Under the pieces are notes generated by a model, which was given only the letters and a program-made list of their open reading frames with translations, was not told the DNA's origin and made no database searches. From NCBI RefSeq assembly GCF_030758315.1, contig NZ_CP132336.1, positions 2,385,001 to 2,449,000 of the forward strand: a DNA stretch of 64,000 nucleotides, in the 5' to 3' direction. This DNA is from Pararhizobium sp. IMCC3301. Lineage in GTDB: Bacteria > Pseudomonadota > Alphaproteobacteria > Rhizobiales > GCA-2746425. Positions 26,906-37,300 of the stretch are shown piece by piece. Each line of letters opens with the position of its first letter. The stretch's first letter is position 1. Position numbers and translations under genes: made by a program.

Positions 26906-27822
26906 TCGCCATCGCGCAACTGCAAAGCGCGCTGGTAAATTTGGCGGCGTTTCAGGCCACTGATCATCATCACATCATCCACCGCCTGTTTCAGCGACAC
27001 CTTCGCCAGGCGCTCGGCCAGCGCACCATCCAGATCAAACGCGTCGCCCTGTTGTGTGCCGCGCCCGATCAGCAGCACGATTTCCCCTTTGGGAGAAGGC
27101 GCGGCGTCAAATTCCCCGGCCAGTTGACCCAGCGTGCCGCGATAAAATGTCTCAAACCGTTTGGTCAGCTCGCGTCCCACCACCGCCGGACGGTCTGCGC
27201 CCAGTACATTGACAGCGGTTTTCAGGCTGGCCGCGATCCGCTTCGGGCTGTCATAGAAAATCACGGTTGCAGCAAGAGCGCCGGCGGATCGAATCAAGTC
27301 AGCTCGGGCTTTTTCCTTGCTCGGCAAAAACCCGATGAAATGGAACTGGCTGTCACCAAGATCCGCCGCCACCAACGCCGCCAGAACGGCAGATGCGCCT
27401 GGCACAGGAACAACCTGATGTCCCGCTTCCAGAACCTGGCTCACCAGCCGGCTGCCGGGATCAGAGACCAGCGGTGTGCCGGCATCACTGATCAGCGCCA
27501 CTGGCCCGCTGTCCAGAGCTTCGATAATTTTGCGCCCGGCCGTCTCCGCATTGTGCTCATGATAGGCCATCATCGGCGTGGTGATGCCGTAATGCGACAG
27601 CAGAACCCGGCTGACACGGGTGTCTTCACAGGCAATCAGATGCGCGCTTGCCAGGGTTTCAAGAGCCCGCAGCGTAATGTCCTTGAGATGCCCAATAGGT
27701 GTGGAAACCAGATACAGCCCCGCTTCCAGGCGCGGGGCATGCAGCCGATGCCCACCGATGGAAAACCCGCCTGATTCAGCTATCCTGCCATTATCTGCTA
27801 TCTTGTCGGCGGGTAGCGCCAT
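26902..27822 (-). CDS. rsmI: 16S rRNA (cytidine-1402-2'-O)-methyltransferase RsmI
   Basis: RsmI 2'-O-methylates C1402 in the ribosomal decoding centre. The 306-residue product has the tetrapyrrole-methylase fold: LYLVSTPIGHLKDIT near residue 38, ACEDTRVSRVLL, ALISDAGTPLVSDPG and VPGASAVLAAL. An N-terminal extension of about 35 residues precedes the fold. It heads a minus-strand operon and diverges from an LppC-type lipoprotein gene, the standard arrangement. Confidence 0.95.
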   Translation of the reverse strand: MALPADKIADNGRIAESGGFSIGGHRLHAPRLEAGLYLVSTPIGHLKDITLRALETLASAHLIACEDTRVSRVLLSHYGITTPMMAYHEHNAETAGRKIIEALDSGPVALISDAGTPLVSDPGSRLVSQVLEAGHQVVPVPGASAVLAALVAADLGDSQFHFIGFLPSKEKARADLIRSAGALAATVIFYDSPKRIAASLKTAVNVLGADRPAVVGRELTKRFETFYRGTLGQLAGEFDAAPSPKGEIVLLIGRGTQQGDAFDLDGALAERLAKVSLKQAVDDVMMISGLKRRQIYQRALQLRDGE

Positions 27823-28066
27823 TCAAAAACCCTTTTAATCACGATTGCCGGTCAAGAGATATTCGCTGAACGTTTAAAAGTTTACTGGATTTTTTACCTG
27901 CAGCACGGTGGAGAGGAGATAATTATGCAATTTGTTACTTTGTTGTGTTCCCATTTCTCGCGCTTTTGCCGTAAAAGGCAAGGGCGGTTTCCCGATTGGC
28001 TCTGCAAGTGAGTCCGGTCAGCCGGCTGCGGACAGGTCCGGGCCGCGAAAACAGTGTGGTATTGCT

Positions 28067-29287
28067 ATGGCTTTTGTAGATTTGTTTAAGCGTCAATGGA
28101 TTCGGACAGCAGTGCTGGTCGCTGCCGGTGCCGCGTTGAGCGGATGCCTGCCGTCCGGTTTTGGCGGTGGCGGTGGCGGCTCCGGTTTCCGCAATCAGGG
28201 CTCGCCACTTGCAGGTCCGACCCAGTCGCCAGGCGGTGAAGTGATCGGCTCCGGCTCGGTGCGTATCGCCCTGCTTGTGCCGCAGAGCGCCACAGGCAAT
28301 GCCGGCACCATTGGCACATCTTTCAAGAATGCAGCCGCGCTCGCCATAAGCGATTTCCCGAATGCCAATATCCAGATACTGGTCAAGGATACTCAGGGCA
28401 CGCCGCAAGGTGCCCAGGCAGCCGCAAATGCAGCTTTGTCACAAGGTGTTGAGCTTATTCTCGGGCCGGTTTTCGGTGATGCGGTAAAGCCCGTCGCGGC
28501 GCTCGCCGTTCCGCGCTCGGTTCCGGTTATTTCGTTTTCAACCCGCACCGAGGTCGCGACCCGCGGCGCCTTTCTGATGGGCTTCCTGCCCAGAGATCAG
28601 GTCTATCGTGCCGCCGCCTATGCCTCCGAGCAGGGCAAAAAGTCATTTGCGGTGCTGGTCCCCAACACCCAGCCGGGTCTCATTTATGAAGGTCTGTTCC
28701 GCGAGGCGGCAGCGTCGTTCGGCATTCGCGTGGCTACCATTGCACGCTATGAGCAGGATCGCACATCAATGCAGCAAAAGGTTGCGGAGGTCGCCAAATT
28801 ATCCTCGTCAATTGACGGTATCTTCATGCCGGACAGCGCCGGATCTGTCACGTTCCTGGCTCAACTTCTGGCGGCGGCAGGAATGCAGTCACCGCGCGTG
28901 CTCTATGTCGGATCAGGTCAATGGGATGATCCGAAAATTCCGGCAGAACCGGCCTTGCGCGGAGCGATTTATGCTTCAGCGCCGAATGATCGTTTCCAGC
29001 AATTTTCCAGCCGCTACCAGCAGGCCTACGGCTCGCCACCGCCGCGAAATGCCTCCCTGGCTTATGATGCTGCAATACTCGCGGCAGGCCTGACGGCGCG
29101 ATTCGGTGACCAGAAATTCAGCCAGCGGGTGCTGACCAATCCAGATGGATTTGCCGGTTTAGATGGCGTGTTCCGGTTCAATTCAGACGGCACAAATACC
29201 CGCGCCATGGCCGTTTACGAGGTTCAGTCCGGTGGCGCGCGGGTTGTCAGCCCGGCCCCGACAAGTTTGAGCAATCGCGGTTTCTAA
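28067..29287 (+). CDS. Penicillin-binding protein activator, LppC/LpoA family lipoprotein
   Basis: This outer-membrane or periplasmic lipoprotein belongs to the LppC/YraM family, whose E. coli member LpoA activates PBP1A. The ATG at 28067 gives a signal peptide ending in the lipobox ALSGC, followed by a Gly-rich linker and a Leu/Ile/Val-binding-protein-like fold (RIALLVPQSATGNAG, then LILGPVFGDAVKPVA). The frame is open upstream to 27932, but that part precedes the signal peptide. At 406 residues it lacks the N-terminal TPR domain of gammaproteobacterial LpoA, normal for alphaproteobacteria. It diverges from rsmI. Confidence 0.86.
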   Translation: MAFVDLFKRQWIRTAVLVAAGAALSGCLPSGFGGGGGGSGFRNQGSPLAGPTQSPGGEVIGSGSVRIALLVPQSATGNAGTIGTSFKNAAALAISDFPNANIQILVKDTQGTPQGAQAAANAALSQGVELILGPVFGDAVKPVAALAVPRSVPVISFSTRTEVATRGAFLMGFLPRDQVYRAAAYASEQGKKSFAVLVPNTQPGLIYEGLFREAAASFGIRVATIARYEQDRTSMQQKVAEVAKLSSSIDGIFMPDSAGSVTFLAQLLAAAGMQSPRVLYVGSGQWDDPKIPAEPALRGAIYASAPNDRFQQFSSRYQQAYGSPPPRNASLAYDAAILAAGLTARFGDQKFSQRVLTNPDGFAGLDGVFRFNSDGTNTRAMAVYEVQSGGARVVSPAPTSLSNRGF

Positions 29288-29337
29288 AGCGGTTGATGAA
29301 TAGCGAACCAGAGTGTTCAATGTAATCATCAAATGCG

Positions 29338-30603
29338 CTAAATCGCCAGATCGGCGACCACTGCGTCCAGCACGATGGCACCATCTTTAGTGGCGCGGAT
29401 GCGGTCTTCACTGTTGGAGCCTGCGGCAATCGGCGCAAGCCGTTCGATCATGTTATGGCTCAGCAAATCTTCCACCCGTCGTGGATCGATGCGGCGGCCT
29501 GACAGCGCCTGATAGCGGGCCAGATCGATGCCCTCATGCAGCCGCAACCCCATCACCAGAAATTCGTCACCCTGTTCTTCAGCCAGCAATTCATCATCGG
29601 TAATGGTGCCGTGCTGGTTGGCTTCCACCAGCGACAGCCAGCGTTCAGGATTGCGTTCCGTTGCCGTTGCAAAGCGTGACCGGCCATTCGTCCCCACAAG
29701 CCGGCCGTGAGCACCGGGGCCGACACCGACATATTCGCCATAGCGCCAGTATATCAAATTGTGCCGGCTTTCAGCGCCGGGTACAGCGTGGTTGGAGGTT
29801 TCATAGGCCGGCAATCCGGCCTCTTCGCAGATGGCTTGCGTCACCTGGTAGAGCTCTGCCGCTTCGTCTTGACTGGGAACCACCAGTTTGCCGGCGTGTT
29901 GTAGCGCCCAGAACGGTGTCTCCTGCTCGATGGTCAGTTGATACAGCGACAGATGGTCAGCCGCGTAATCGAGCGCCCGTTTCAACTCCTCCGTCCAGTC
30001 TTTCACATTCTGGCCGGGCCGGGCATAAATCAGATCAAACGACAGCCGCGGAAAGGTCTGGCGCGCCAGTTCGATGGCATTGACGGCTTCGTCGACATTA
30101 TGCAGTCGGCCGAGGAATTTCAGATCGCCATCATTGAGGGCCTGCACACCCAGCGACAGCCGGTTGATGCCAGCCTTGCGATAGGCCTTGAACCGGTCTG
30201 CCTCAACCGATTGCGGATTGGCTTCCATGCTGATTTCCGCTTCCGGCTCGACTGCCCAGTGCCAGTGAATGGCGTCCAGTATACCGGCGAGAATTTCCGG
30301 TTCCATCAGGGATGGTGTGCCGCCTCCGAAGAAAATGCTTGAAACCTGTCTGTCCGGTGTGCGCTCGGCAAAATGGGCGATTTCGGATTTGAAAGCGGCC
30401 AGAAACCGCGCCTGATCAACCGGCTTGTGGCGGACATGGGAATTAAAGTCACAATAAGGGCATTTCGCAGCACAAAACGGCCAGTGCACGTAAATCCCGA
30501 ACCCGGCATTCCGGGTTGGATGGTCAGGCCCGCCGCTGCCGGAGCGCACTGCAGCGGCAAGTGCGCGCCCTTCCGGTTTGGGGTTGTCAGAATAATGTTC
30601 CAT
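29338..30603 (-). CDS. hemW: Haem chaperone HemW (radical SAM, HemN-like)
   Basis: HemW is a radical-SAM relative of HemN that inserts haem into target proteins and lacks coproporphyrinogen oxidase activity. The cluster motif CAAKCPYCDF fits the HemW pattern CxxxCxxCxF. The haem-binding HNLIYW motif is present near residue 290, along with FFGGGTPS and EANPQS. The start is uncertain: ATG 30603 lacks a close ribosome site, while a GTG at 30612 has AGGA about 10 bases ahead. The gene lies 34 bp downstream of rdgB, its usual partner. Confidence 0.92.
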   Translation of the reverse strand: MEHYSDNPKPEGRALAAAVRSGSGGPDHPTRNAGFGIYVHWPFCAAKCPYCDFNSHVRHKPVDQARFLAAFKSEIAHFAERTPDRQVSSIFFGGGTPSLMEPEILAGILDAIHWHWAVEPEAEISMEANPQSVEADRFKAYRKAGINRLSLGVQALNDGDLKFLGRLHNVDEAVNAIELARQTFPRLSFDLIYARPGQNVKDWTEELKRALDYAADHLSLYQLTIEQETPFWALQHAGKLVVPSQDEAAELYQVTQAICEEAGLPAYETSNHAVPGAESRHNLIYWRYGEYVGVGPGAHGRLVGTNGRSRFATATERNPERWLSLVEANQHGTITDDELLAEEQGDEFLVMGLRLHEGIDLARYQALSGRRIDPRRVEDLLSHNMIERLAPIAAGSNSEDRIRATKDGAIVLDAVVADLAI

Positions 30604-30637
30604 CAGTGTCACACGACCGCAATCCTGTTCGTGGAGG

Positions 30638-31279
30638 TCACAGCCCGAATTTCTCAAACAAAGCAAAAGCACGCGCCCGGTGCGACAGACCCGGCTCACC
30701 GCCGGGCCGCGGCCCGTGCTTTTGCTGCGGGGTCATTTCCCCGAATGTTTTATTATGATTCTCGGGCAAAAAAATCGGATCATAGCCAAATCCCTGTGTA
30801 CCTCTTGGTGGCCAGACGATTTCACCTCTGACAATTCCCTCAAACAGGAACGTTTCACCATCAGGATAGGCCAGACAGAGCGCACTGACAAATTCGGCAC
30901 CCCGGGCGGCCGGGCTGGTTGCGCCTTTTGCCATCAGCGCCTCCTGAACATTGCGCATGGCCATCATGAAATCCCGGTCCGGTCCGGCCCATCTTGCCGA
31001 GTAAATTCCCGGATCGCCGTCCAGAGTGTCAACGGACAGCCCGGAATCATCGGACAATGCGGGCAGGCCCGTGGCATGGGTCGCGGCCAGAGCCTTCAAT
31101 TCTGCATTAGCGGCAAAACTGGTGCCGGTTTCTTCCGGCTCCGGCAAATCCAGCTCTGCCGCTGAGACCACTTCAATGCCATGGGGTGCGACAAGATCGC
31201 GGATTTCGCGAAGCTTGCCCTCGTTGTGACTGGCCAGCACCAGCTTGCCACCATTGAGTTTGCGAGCCGGGCGGTTCAT
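30638..31279 (-). CDS. rdgB: XTP/dITP diphosphatase RdgB
   Basis: RdgB hydrolyses the aberrant purine nucleotides dITP and XTP to monophosphates, keeping them out of DNA and RNA. The 213-residue product begins with [14 protein letters not shown]. It has [23 protein letters not shown], the FEGIVRGEI region and [11 protein letters not shown]. The ATG directly follows the rph stop (TAA then ATG, no gap), so rph-rdgB-hemW form an operon. Confidence 0.95.
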   Translation of the reverse strand: MNRPARKLNGGKLVLASHNEGKLREIRDLVAPHGIEVVSAAELDLPEPEETGTSFAANAELKALAATHATGLPALSDDSGLSVDTLDGDPGIYSARWAGPDRDFMMAMRNVQEALMAKGATSPAARGAEFVSALCLAYPDGETFLFEGIVRGEIVWPPRGTQGFGYDPIFLPENHNKTFGEMTPQQKHGPRPGGEPGLSHRARAFALFEKFGL

Positions 31280-31993
31280 TTACATGATCGCCATGTTCTG
31301 CAGCGAAACCAATTGGCTGATCCCGGATTTCGCCAGCTCCAGCAGCTGATTCAACTGGCCTTCGGTAAACGGTTCCTGTTCTGCCGTACCCTGGATTTCA
31401 ACAATGCCGCCGGAACCCGTCATGACGAAATTGGCGTCGGTGTCGGCCGCCGAATCCTCATCATAGTCAAGATCCAGCACAGGCGTTCCCTGGTAAATGC
31501 CGCAGGAAATGGCCGCAACATTATCTTTCAGCACGGTGCCGGTGATCAGATTTCGCTGGCGCATCCAGCTCAGACAATCGCTCAAGGCGACCCAGGCCCC
31601 GGTGATCGCCGCCGTGCGTGTGCCGCCATCCGCCTGGATGACGTCGCAATCCAGCGTGATTTGGCGTTCGCCGAGCGCCTGCATATCCACCACGGCGCGC
31701 AATGAGCGCCCGATCAGGCGCTGGATTTCCTGGGTTCTGCCCGACTGTTTGCCGCTGGCCGCCTCGCGGCGCATGCGCCCGCCGGTGGAGCGCGGCAACA
31801 TGCCGTATTCTGCGGTCACCCAGCCTTTGCCGCCACCGCGCAGCCAGGGCGGCACGTTTTCGGCAAGACTGGCAGTACACAGCACATGGGTATCGCCGAA
31901 TTTCACCAGGCACGACCCTTCAGCGTGTTTTGAGACATTGCGGTCCAGAGAAACGGCACGCAGGGCATCGGCGGTACGATTGGATGGTCTCAT
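31280..31993 (-). CDS. rph: Ribonuclease PH
   Basis: RNase PH is a phosphate-dependent 3'-5' exoribonuclease that trims tRNA 3' ends. The 237-residue product is full length, with the conserved [16 protein letters not shown]-type segment near the start (here [12 protein letters not shown]). [33 protein letters not shown] and the C-terminal [12 protein letters not shown] motifs follow. It starts the minus-strand rph-rdgB-hemW operon and diverges from hrcA across a 166-bp gap. Confidence 0.96.
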   Translation of the reverse strand: MRPSNRTADALRAVSLDRNVSKHAEGSCLVKFGDTHVLCTASLAENVPPWLRGGGKGWVTAEYGMLPRSTGGRMRREAASGKQSGRTQEIQRLIGRSLRAVVDMQALGERQITLDCDVIQADGGTRTAAITGAWVALSDCLSWMRQRNLITGTVLKDNVAAISCGIYQGTPVLDLDYDEDSAADTDANFVMTGSGGIVEIQGTAEQEPFTEGQLNQLLELAKSGISQLVSLQNMAIM

Positions 31994-32159
31994 GGGTCTT
32001 TAATCTCTTCATTTTCAGCGATTCACGCATCTTGATAGACAAGCCGGACCGGAAAGCAAAGCAGAGAAACCGTAAGATGGTTAGGGCTGTCACAAGTTTC
32101 ACTTTTCATGATGCCCGGCAGACACTAAGTTCTATACCTGTAATCCGAGTTTCTGCGGA

Positions 32160-33242
32160 ATGGTGACGATGGCCTCTGTCAATCACTTGTTTGATCAAGA
32201 TCTGGACGAACGCTCCCGTCAGGTGTTCCGGCGGATTGTCGATGCGTATATGGAAGATGGTGCGCCGGTTGGCTCACGCAATCTGTCGCGCAGCCTGGCA
32301 CTCAACCTCTCGCCTGCCTCGATCCGCAACGTCATGTCCGATCTGGAACAGATGGGTTTGATCTATGCGCCGCATATCAGCGCCGGTCGTCTGCCGACGG
32401 AACGCGGGTTGCGGTTTTTTGTCGATGCGATGATGGAAATAGGCGATCTCGACGAGCAGTCACGCCAACAGATCGATGCCCAGTTTGGCAGTCCCAGAAC
32501 TGATAATCCTGGCGAAACGCTGCTCGCCGATGCCAGCCGCATGCTGTCCGGCGTGTCGCGCGGGGCAGGGCTTGTTCTGACCGGAAAACGCGAAGTGCCT
32601 TTGAAGCATATCGAGTTTGTCCGCATTGAGGATGGCCGCGCCCTGGTGGTGCTGGTGGCGCAGGATGGTGCGGTGGAAAACCGCATCATCGAGATTCCAA
32701 AAGGCATGCCGGCGTCAGCTCTGGTCGAAGCATCGAATTATCTCAATGAAGGATTGCGCGGCCGCACCCTTCCCGAAGCGCGCCAGGAACTGCAGCAGAT
32801 GCTGGACTCTCAGCGCCGCGAACTGGATGATCTGACTGCACGGCTGGTAGAAGCGGGACTGGCGACCTGGGCCGGTGTCAACAAGGGCGCGCGCAACGCC
32901 CAGAATCTGATTGTCCGGGGCCGTGCCAATCTGCTGGAAGATGTCAGTCAGGGCGAGGATCTGGATCGCATCCGCCTGTTGTTTGAAGATCTGGAGAGCA
33001 AGTCCGACCTGATTGAACTGCTGGGTTCCACCGAAAGCGGCGACGGTGTGCGGATTTTCATCGGCTCGGAAAACAGCTTGTTTTCCATGTCCGGATCATC
33101 GCTTGTGGTCGCGCCCTATCACAATGCGGAAGACAATGTTGTGGGCGTGCTCGGCGTCATCGGACCAACCCGCCTGAATTACGGCCGCATCATCCCTGTT
33201 GTCGATTATACCGCCCAGCTTTTGGGAAAAATGCTCAGTTAG
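32160..33242 (+). CDS. hrcA: Heat-inducible transcription repressor HrcA
   Basis: HrcA represses chaperone genes by binding CIRCE elements and depends on GroEL. The 360-residue product has an N-terminal winged helix ([57 protein letters not shown]) and the C-terminal GAF-like dimerisation region. An ATG nine bases downstream (32169) is an equally good start. grpE follows after 79 bp, the usual pairing. I found no CIRCE inverted repeat (TTAGCACTC-N9-GAGTGCTAA) in front of grpE, dnaK or dnaJ, so its target here is probably groESL elsewhere. Confidence 0.94.
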   Translation: MVTMASVNHLFDQDLDERSRQVFRRIVDAYMEDGAPVGSRNLSRSLALNLSPASIRNVMSDLEQMGLIYAPHISAGRLPTERGLRFFVDAMMEIGDLDEQSRQQIDAQFGSPRTDNPGETLLADASRMLSGVSRGAGLVLTGKREVPLKHIEFVRIEDGRALVVLVAQDGAVENRIIEIPKGMPASALVEASNYLNEGLRGRTLPEARQELQQMLDSQRRELDDLTARLVEAGLATWAGVNKGARNAQNLIVRGRANLLEDVSQGEDLDRIRLLFEDLESKSDLIELLGSTESGDGVRIFIGSENSLFSMSGSSLVVAPYHNAEDNVVGVLGVIGPTRLNYGRIIPVVDYTAQLLGKMLS

Positions 33243-33321
33243 ACCGATTGAAGGTTGATTTTTCACTTGCAAGCTTCGATATCCCGACCATCAGATTAAA
33301 TCGAAAAGACCGTGATCGATC

Positions 33322-34002
33322 ATGAGTGACGAAACCAGAAAAATTGATGAATTGAAAAACCAGGCGGCGGACATTGATATGTCAGAAACCGGCGCGCAGG
33401 ACGAAGCTGCCGCAAACAGCGCGTCGGAAGCCGCTGATACTGCGCAGCGATCGCCGGAAGAAGTGATAGATGCGCTGTTGCAGGAGAACCAGGATCTGCG
33501 CGACGAAAAAGACGCGGCGAAGGACCGGATGCTGCGCGTTGCCGCCGACATGGAAAATCTGCGCCGCCGCACCCAGCGCGATGTTGCGGATGCCCGGCAA
33601 TATGCGATTTCAAACTTCGCCCGTGATGTATTGAGCATCGGCGATAATCTGGACCGCGCCATTTCCACAGTGTCCGACGAGGAAAAGGAAAATGCCGGAA
33701 CCACGCTGGCAGCTCTGGTGGAAGGTGTAGAAATGACCGGCCGCGAAATGGTTCGGGTATTTGCCAAACACGGTGTCACCAAGGAAGAACCGGTCGGCCA
33801 GAAATTTGATCCGAACCGCCATCAGGCGATGTTCGAAGTACCGGATGCCTCGGTTTCCAGCGGCACTGTCGTGCAGGTTATGCAGGCCGGCTACATGCTC
33901 GGCGACCGGGTCTTGAGGCCTGCCATGGTCGGTGTCGCCAAAGGTGGTCCGAAGATGTCCCCGAAAGCCGGCCCTGCAGAGGACACTGAAGACGAGGCGT
34001 AG
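33322..34002 (+). CDS. grpE: Nucleotide exchange factor GrpE
   Basis: GrpE releases ADP from DnaK in the chaperone cycle. The 226-residue product has an acidic disordered N-terminus, a long coiled coil (about residues 50-90, [20 protein letters not shown], then [14 protein letters not shown]), the helical hairpin and the C-terminal beta domain with [14 protein letters not shown]. The C-terminal tail is slightly extended. It follows hrcA and is convergent with alkB, only 6 bp away. Confidence 0.95.
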   Translation: MSDETRKIDELKNQAADIDMSETGAQDEAAANSASEAADTAQRSPEEVIDALLQENQDLRDEKDAAKDRMLRVAADMENLRRRTQRDVADARQYAISNFARDVLSIGDNLDRAISTVSDEEKENAGTTLAALVEGVEMTGREMVRVFAKHGVTKEEPVGQKFDPNRHQAMFEVPDASVSSGTVVQVMQAGYMLGDRVLRPAMVGVAKGGPKMSPKAGPAEDTEDEA

Positions 34003-34008
34003 AGCGTA

Positions 34009-34647
34009 TCAGACCAAGCGCTGCTCCGTCTCGACCGGTTCTTCATGGACGCGCCGCAGTGTCAGATTAATCCGGCCCGGTGCCTTCAGCAGGGTTGATG
34101 TGCCGGGATAGATTCGGTCGACGCCGTGAAACGCCAGGCGTTGCTCGCCGCCCATCACCAGAACATCCCCGGATTGCAGCTTGAAACTTTGTGTCGCACC
34201 ACCTCTGTTGACGCCGCCGATGCGGAACCGGCATGTATCGCCCAGTGAGACAGATACAACGGGCGCCGTGAACATGGTCTCGTCGCGGTCCTGATGCAGG
34301 CCCATCTTCGCGCCTGGCTCGTAATAATTGATCAGGCAGGCCTGCGGTGCCGGCGCTTGCTCAGCAACGTTGACCCAAAGTTCCTGCAGCATGGCCGGCA
34401 TGGTTGGCCATGGCTGCCCTGTGACAGGATGCCGGGATTGATAGCGATAGCCCTGCCGGTCTGCGACCCAGCCCAGAGCTCCGCAATTGCTCATCTTTAC
34501 CGACAGTGCTTTGCCGGTTTTTGGCATGGTGGGTTGAAACAGTGGGGCCTGCAGAACAATATCGCGGACCGCGTCGCGAAGCGCGATCTGGGCCTCCCGA
34601 TCAAAGTACTCGCGGTAAAGCAACACGCCGCCGCCAAGGTCGATCAT
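34009..34647 (-). CDS. alkB: Alpha-ketoglutarate-dependent DNA dealkylase AlkB
   Basis: AlkB is an Fe(II)/2-oxoglutarate dioxygenase that removes methyl groups from 1-methyladenine and 3-methylcytosine. The 212-residue product has the HxD iron motif in LHQDRDE (near residue 125) and the distal His in LAFHGVDRI. The Arg of RINLTLRRV binds 2-oxoglutarate. NYYEPGAKMG and TCRFRIGG are family features. Read from 34647, it diverges from dnaK and converges on grpE, so an alkylation-repair gene sits inside a chaperone neighbourhood. No Ada box was recognised. Confidence 0.93.
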   Translation of the reverse strand: MIDLGGGVLLYREYFDREAQIALRDAVRDIVLQAPLFQPTMPKTGKALSVKMSNCGALGWVADRQGYRYQSRHPVTGQPWPTMPAMLQELWVNVAEQAPAPQACLINYYEPGAKMGLHQDRDETMFTAPVVSVSLGDTCRFRIGGVNRGGATQSFKLQSGDVLVMGGEQRLAFHGVDRIYPGTSTLLKAPGRINLTLRRVHEEPVETEQRLV

Positions 34648-34996
34648 GAGTCGGTGATCATAAGTTTTTTGATGTCTTTCATCCGCAGTTTTATCTTTGC
34701 CGGTAGGCCGATCCTGATCATCAAAAAGATCAATGTAACTATCAAACCAACCAGCTTCTTAAAAAACCGCCCATTCCGGCGCTTGCAGGTATCGGCCTGC
34801 TCTCTTATATACGCCTCGACGCACGGTGACGCCGGATTTTTCCACTGTTTCACGGAACCCTCCCGGCCCACATCAAACGTGCAGTAACAAAGCTGTTGAA
34901 CAAAGGGGATTTGATCCTAAGTCGTGAAAACAACAACCGATGCCTTGAGGTCGGTGCGATGAAACGGTTCATATCCGCCAAATAAGGAGAGTAAGC
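34648..34996. other. alkB-dnaK divergent control region
   Basis: This 349-bp gap carries an RpoH-type promoter for dnaK (34782-34810) and a leader of about 180 nt. On the minus strand a 75-codon open frame with one hydrophobic stretch (34644-34871) overlaps the alkB start; I regard it as doubtful because the dnaK promoter lies within it. Confidence 0.55.
34782..34810 (+). promoter_or_regulatory. RpoH (sigma-32)-type promoter for dnaK
   Basis: CTTG (34782-34785), an 18-base spacer and CTTATAT (34804-34810) match the alphaproteobacterial RpoH promoter pattern CTTG-N17/18-CYTATNT. It reads toward dnaK, predicting a transcript start near 34817 and a leader of about 180 nt. Assignment is by pattern and context. 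Confidence 0.65.
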
Positions 34997-36910
34997 ATGG
35001 CGAAAGTCATTGGTATTGATTTGGGAACTACCAATTCATGTATTGCCGTTATGGACGGTAAAGCCCCGAAAGTTATTGAAAACGCCGAAGGTGCCCGGAC
35101 CACACCATCCATGGTCGGTTTCAGCGAGGACGGTCAACGTCTGGTCGGTCAGTCCGCCAAGCGTCAGGCAGTCACCAATCCTGAAAACACAGTGTATGCT
35201 GTCAAGCGTCTTGTTGGCCGTCGCTTCAATGATCCGATGGTGACGAAAGACAAAAAGCTGGTGCCTTACCAGATTGTCAAAGCCGACAATGGCGACGCCT
35301 GGGTCAAAGCCCAGGGCGAAACCTATTCACCCTCCCAGGTCTCTGCCATGATCCTTCAGAAAATGAAGGAAACTGCGGAAGCCTATCTGGGTGAAAGCGT
35401 AACCCAGGCGGTTATTACCGTTCCGGCCTATTTCAACGACGCCCAGCGTCAGGCCACCAAAGATGCCGGCAAGATCGCCGGCCTCGAAGTGCTGCGCATC
35501 ATCAACGAGCCGACTGCAGCGGCCCTTGCCTATGGTCTGGACAAGAACGATGGCAAGACCATCGCTGTCTACGATTTGGGCGGCGGTACTTTTGACGTGT
35601 CGATACTGGAAATCGGCGACGGCGTGTTTGAAGTGAAATCCACCAATGGTGATACCTTCCTCGGCGGTGAAGATTTTGACATGCGTCTGGTCGATTATCT
35701 GGCAGACGAGTTCAAGAAGGATCAGGCCATTGATCTGCGCGGTGACAAGCTGGCGCTGCAGCGTCTGAAGGAAGCTGCCGAGAAAGCCAAGATCGAGCTG
35801 TCCTCTTCAAGTCAGACCGAAGTCAATCTGCCGTTTATCACGGCCGATGCTTCAGGACCAAAACACCTGACCATCAAACTCACCCGCGCCAAGCTGGAAT
35901 CTCTCGTTGAGGATCTGGTTCAGCGTACGGTTGGCCCTTGCAAATCGGCTCTGAAAGATGCCGGCCTGTCAGCCGGCGAGATTGACGAAGTGGTTCTGGT
36001 TGGCGGCATGACCCGCATGCCGAGAATCCAGGAAGTGGTAAAAGAGTTCTTCGGCAAGGAGCCACATAAGGGCGTCAATCCGGACGAAGTGGTTGCCATG
36101 GGCGCTGCCATTCAGGCTGGTGTTCTGCAGGGTGATGTCAAGGATGTGCTGTTGCTGGATGTGACACCATTGTCGCTTGGTATTGAAACTCTTGGCGGCG
36201 TGTTCGATCGTTTGATCGAACGCAACACCACCATTCCGACCAAGAAGCAGAAGGTCTATTCAACCGCTGAAGACAATCAGAATGCGGTCACTATCCGGGT
36301 CTTCCAGGGTGAACGCGAAATGGCTGCAGACAACAAGGTTCTTGGTCAGTTCGACCTGGCCGGAATTCCGCCTGCACCACGTGGCATGCCTCAGATCGAG
36401 GTGACATTCGACATTGATGCCAATGGTATCGTCAATGTGTCGGCCAAGGATAAGGGCACCGGCAAGGAGATGCAGATCCAGATTCAGGCCTCCGGCGGTC
36501 TGTCTGATGGTGAGATTGACAATATGGTCAAGGACGCTGAGGCGAATGCTGATGCGGACAAGAAACGCAAGGAATCCGTTGAGGCCAAAAACCACGCGGA
36601 AGCCTTGCTCAATACGACCGAGAAGTCGCTTGAGGAGCATGGTGACAAGCTCCCTGAAGACGACAAGACGGCCATCGAGATGGGCATTGCCGATCTGAAA
36701 ACAGCGGTTGAAGGTGATGATTCAGAAGAAATCATGACCAAGACTCAGGCGCTGGCAACTGTATCCATGAAGCTTGGCGAAGCGATTTACAAAGCTTCCC
36801 AGGAAGAGGCCGATGAGGCCGACGGATCAGATGCTGGTGATGAAGATGTCATCGACGCTGATTTTGAAGAAGTCTCCGACGACGATGCGGATGAGCAAAA
36901 ATCCGCATAA
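34997..36910 (+). CDS. dnaK: Molecular chaperone DnaK (Hsp70)
   Basis: DnaK is the ATP-dependent Hsp70 that folds nascent and stress-damaged proteins with DnaJ and GrpE. The 637-residue product is full length: [11 protein letters not shown] at the start, [42 protein letters not shown], and [17 protein letters not shown] leading into the substrate-binding domain. It ends with a long acidic tail, [22 protein letters not shown] lies 8 bases before the ATG. The likely promoter is the RpoH-type site upstream. Confidence 0.98.
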   Translation: MAKVIGIDLGTTNSCIAVMDGKAPKVIENAEGARTTPSMVGFSEDGQRLVGQSAKRQAVTNPENTVYAVKRLVGRRFNDPMVTKDKKLVPYQIVKADNGDAWVKAQGETYSPSQVSAMILQKMKETAEAYLGESVTQAVITVPAYFNDAQRQATKDAGKIAGLEVLRIINEPTAAALAYGLDKNDGKTIAVYDLGGGTFDVSILEIGDGVFEVKSTNGDTFLGGEDFDMRLVDYLADEFKKDQAIDLRGDKLALQRLKEAAEKAKIELSSSSQTEVNLPFITADASGPKHLTIKLTRAKLESLVEDLVQRTVGPCKSALKDAGLSAGEIDEVVLVGGMTRMPRIQEVVKEFFGKEPHKGVNPDEVVAMGAAIQAGVLQGDVKDVLLLDVTPLSLGIETLGGVFDRLIERNTTIPTKKQKVYSTAEDNQNAVTIRVFQGEREMAADNKVLGQFDLAGIPPAPRGMPQIEVTFDIDANGIVNVSAKDKGTGKEMQIQIQASGGLSDGEIDNMVKDAEANADADKKRKESVEAKNHAEALLNTTEKSLEEHGDKLPEDDKTAIEMGIADLKTAVEGDDSEEIMTKTQALATVSMKLGEAIYKASQEEADEADGSDAGDEDVIDADFEEVSDDDADEQKSA

Positions 36911-37300
36911 GGTCGATGCCAACTGATCGGGCAGGTGCCTTCGGGCGCCTGCCCGCATTCGGGTGTGGTTGTTGATGACCGGTTCCGCTCCACACTTGTC
37001 CGCATTCTATATGGCTCGCCGACAGCGCGGCGGAAGGTGCAGACAGGCAGGGCAATCTGATCCGTCCTCCGGGGCGCTGCGCTGAAAGTTGATGCGACGA
37101 ATCGTGATGTTGCAGAGCCGGCGGTGATGTCCGCCAGGCACCATCATCAAGGGTGCCGGACCGATTGATTATTGAAACAGGACGGGGTGAATCGAAAGTG
37201 CTGGAATTGTGTGTTGTGAACGGTTACTCACTGCTTGATCGCACCCGGATGCCTGTCGGTCCGAGCCTTTCTGATCCCGCCAGAGACGAGTAGATTTCCG
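36911..37300. other. dnaK-dnaJ gap
   Basis: This 390-bp gap has no recognisable gene. It starts with a strong UUCG hairpin (36929-36954). The rest is moderately GC-rich with no clear promoter. The gap is longer than is common between these two genes. Confidence 0.5.
36929..36954 (+). terminator. Stable UUCG hairpin downstream of dnaK
   Basis: GGGCAGGTGCC pairs with GGCGCCTGCCC across a TTCG tetraloop: 11 pairs including one G-T. It begins 18 bp after the dnaK stop. No run of T follows, so it may be a partial terminator or an mRNA-stabilising element that reduces dnaJ expression relative to dnaK. Confidence 0.6.

Noticed and set aside
26848-27774. 308-codon plus-strand frame opposite rsmI
   Set aside because: Antisense shadow; His/Gln/Arg-rich composition and no motifs, while rsmI has all family motifs.
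34846-34861. TGTTTCACGGAACCC upstream of dnaK resembling a parS half
   Set aside because: The left half matches but the right half does not (11 of 16), and it is isolated.
34644-34871. 75-codon minus-strand frame with one hydrophobic stretch, its stop overlapping the alkB start (ATGA)
   Set aside because: The overlap hints at coupling, but the frame contains the RpoH-type dnaK promoter, starts without a convincing ribosome site and matches no family I know. Kept only as a doubtful possibility.
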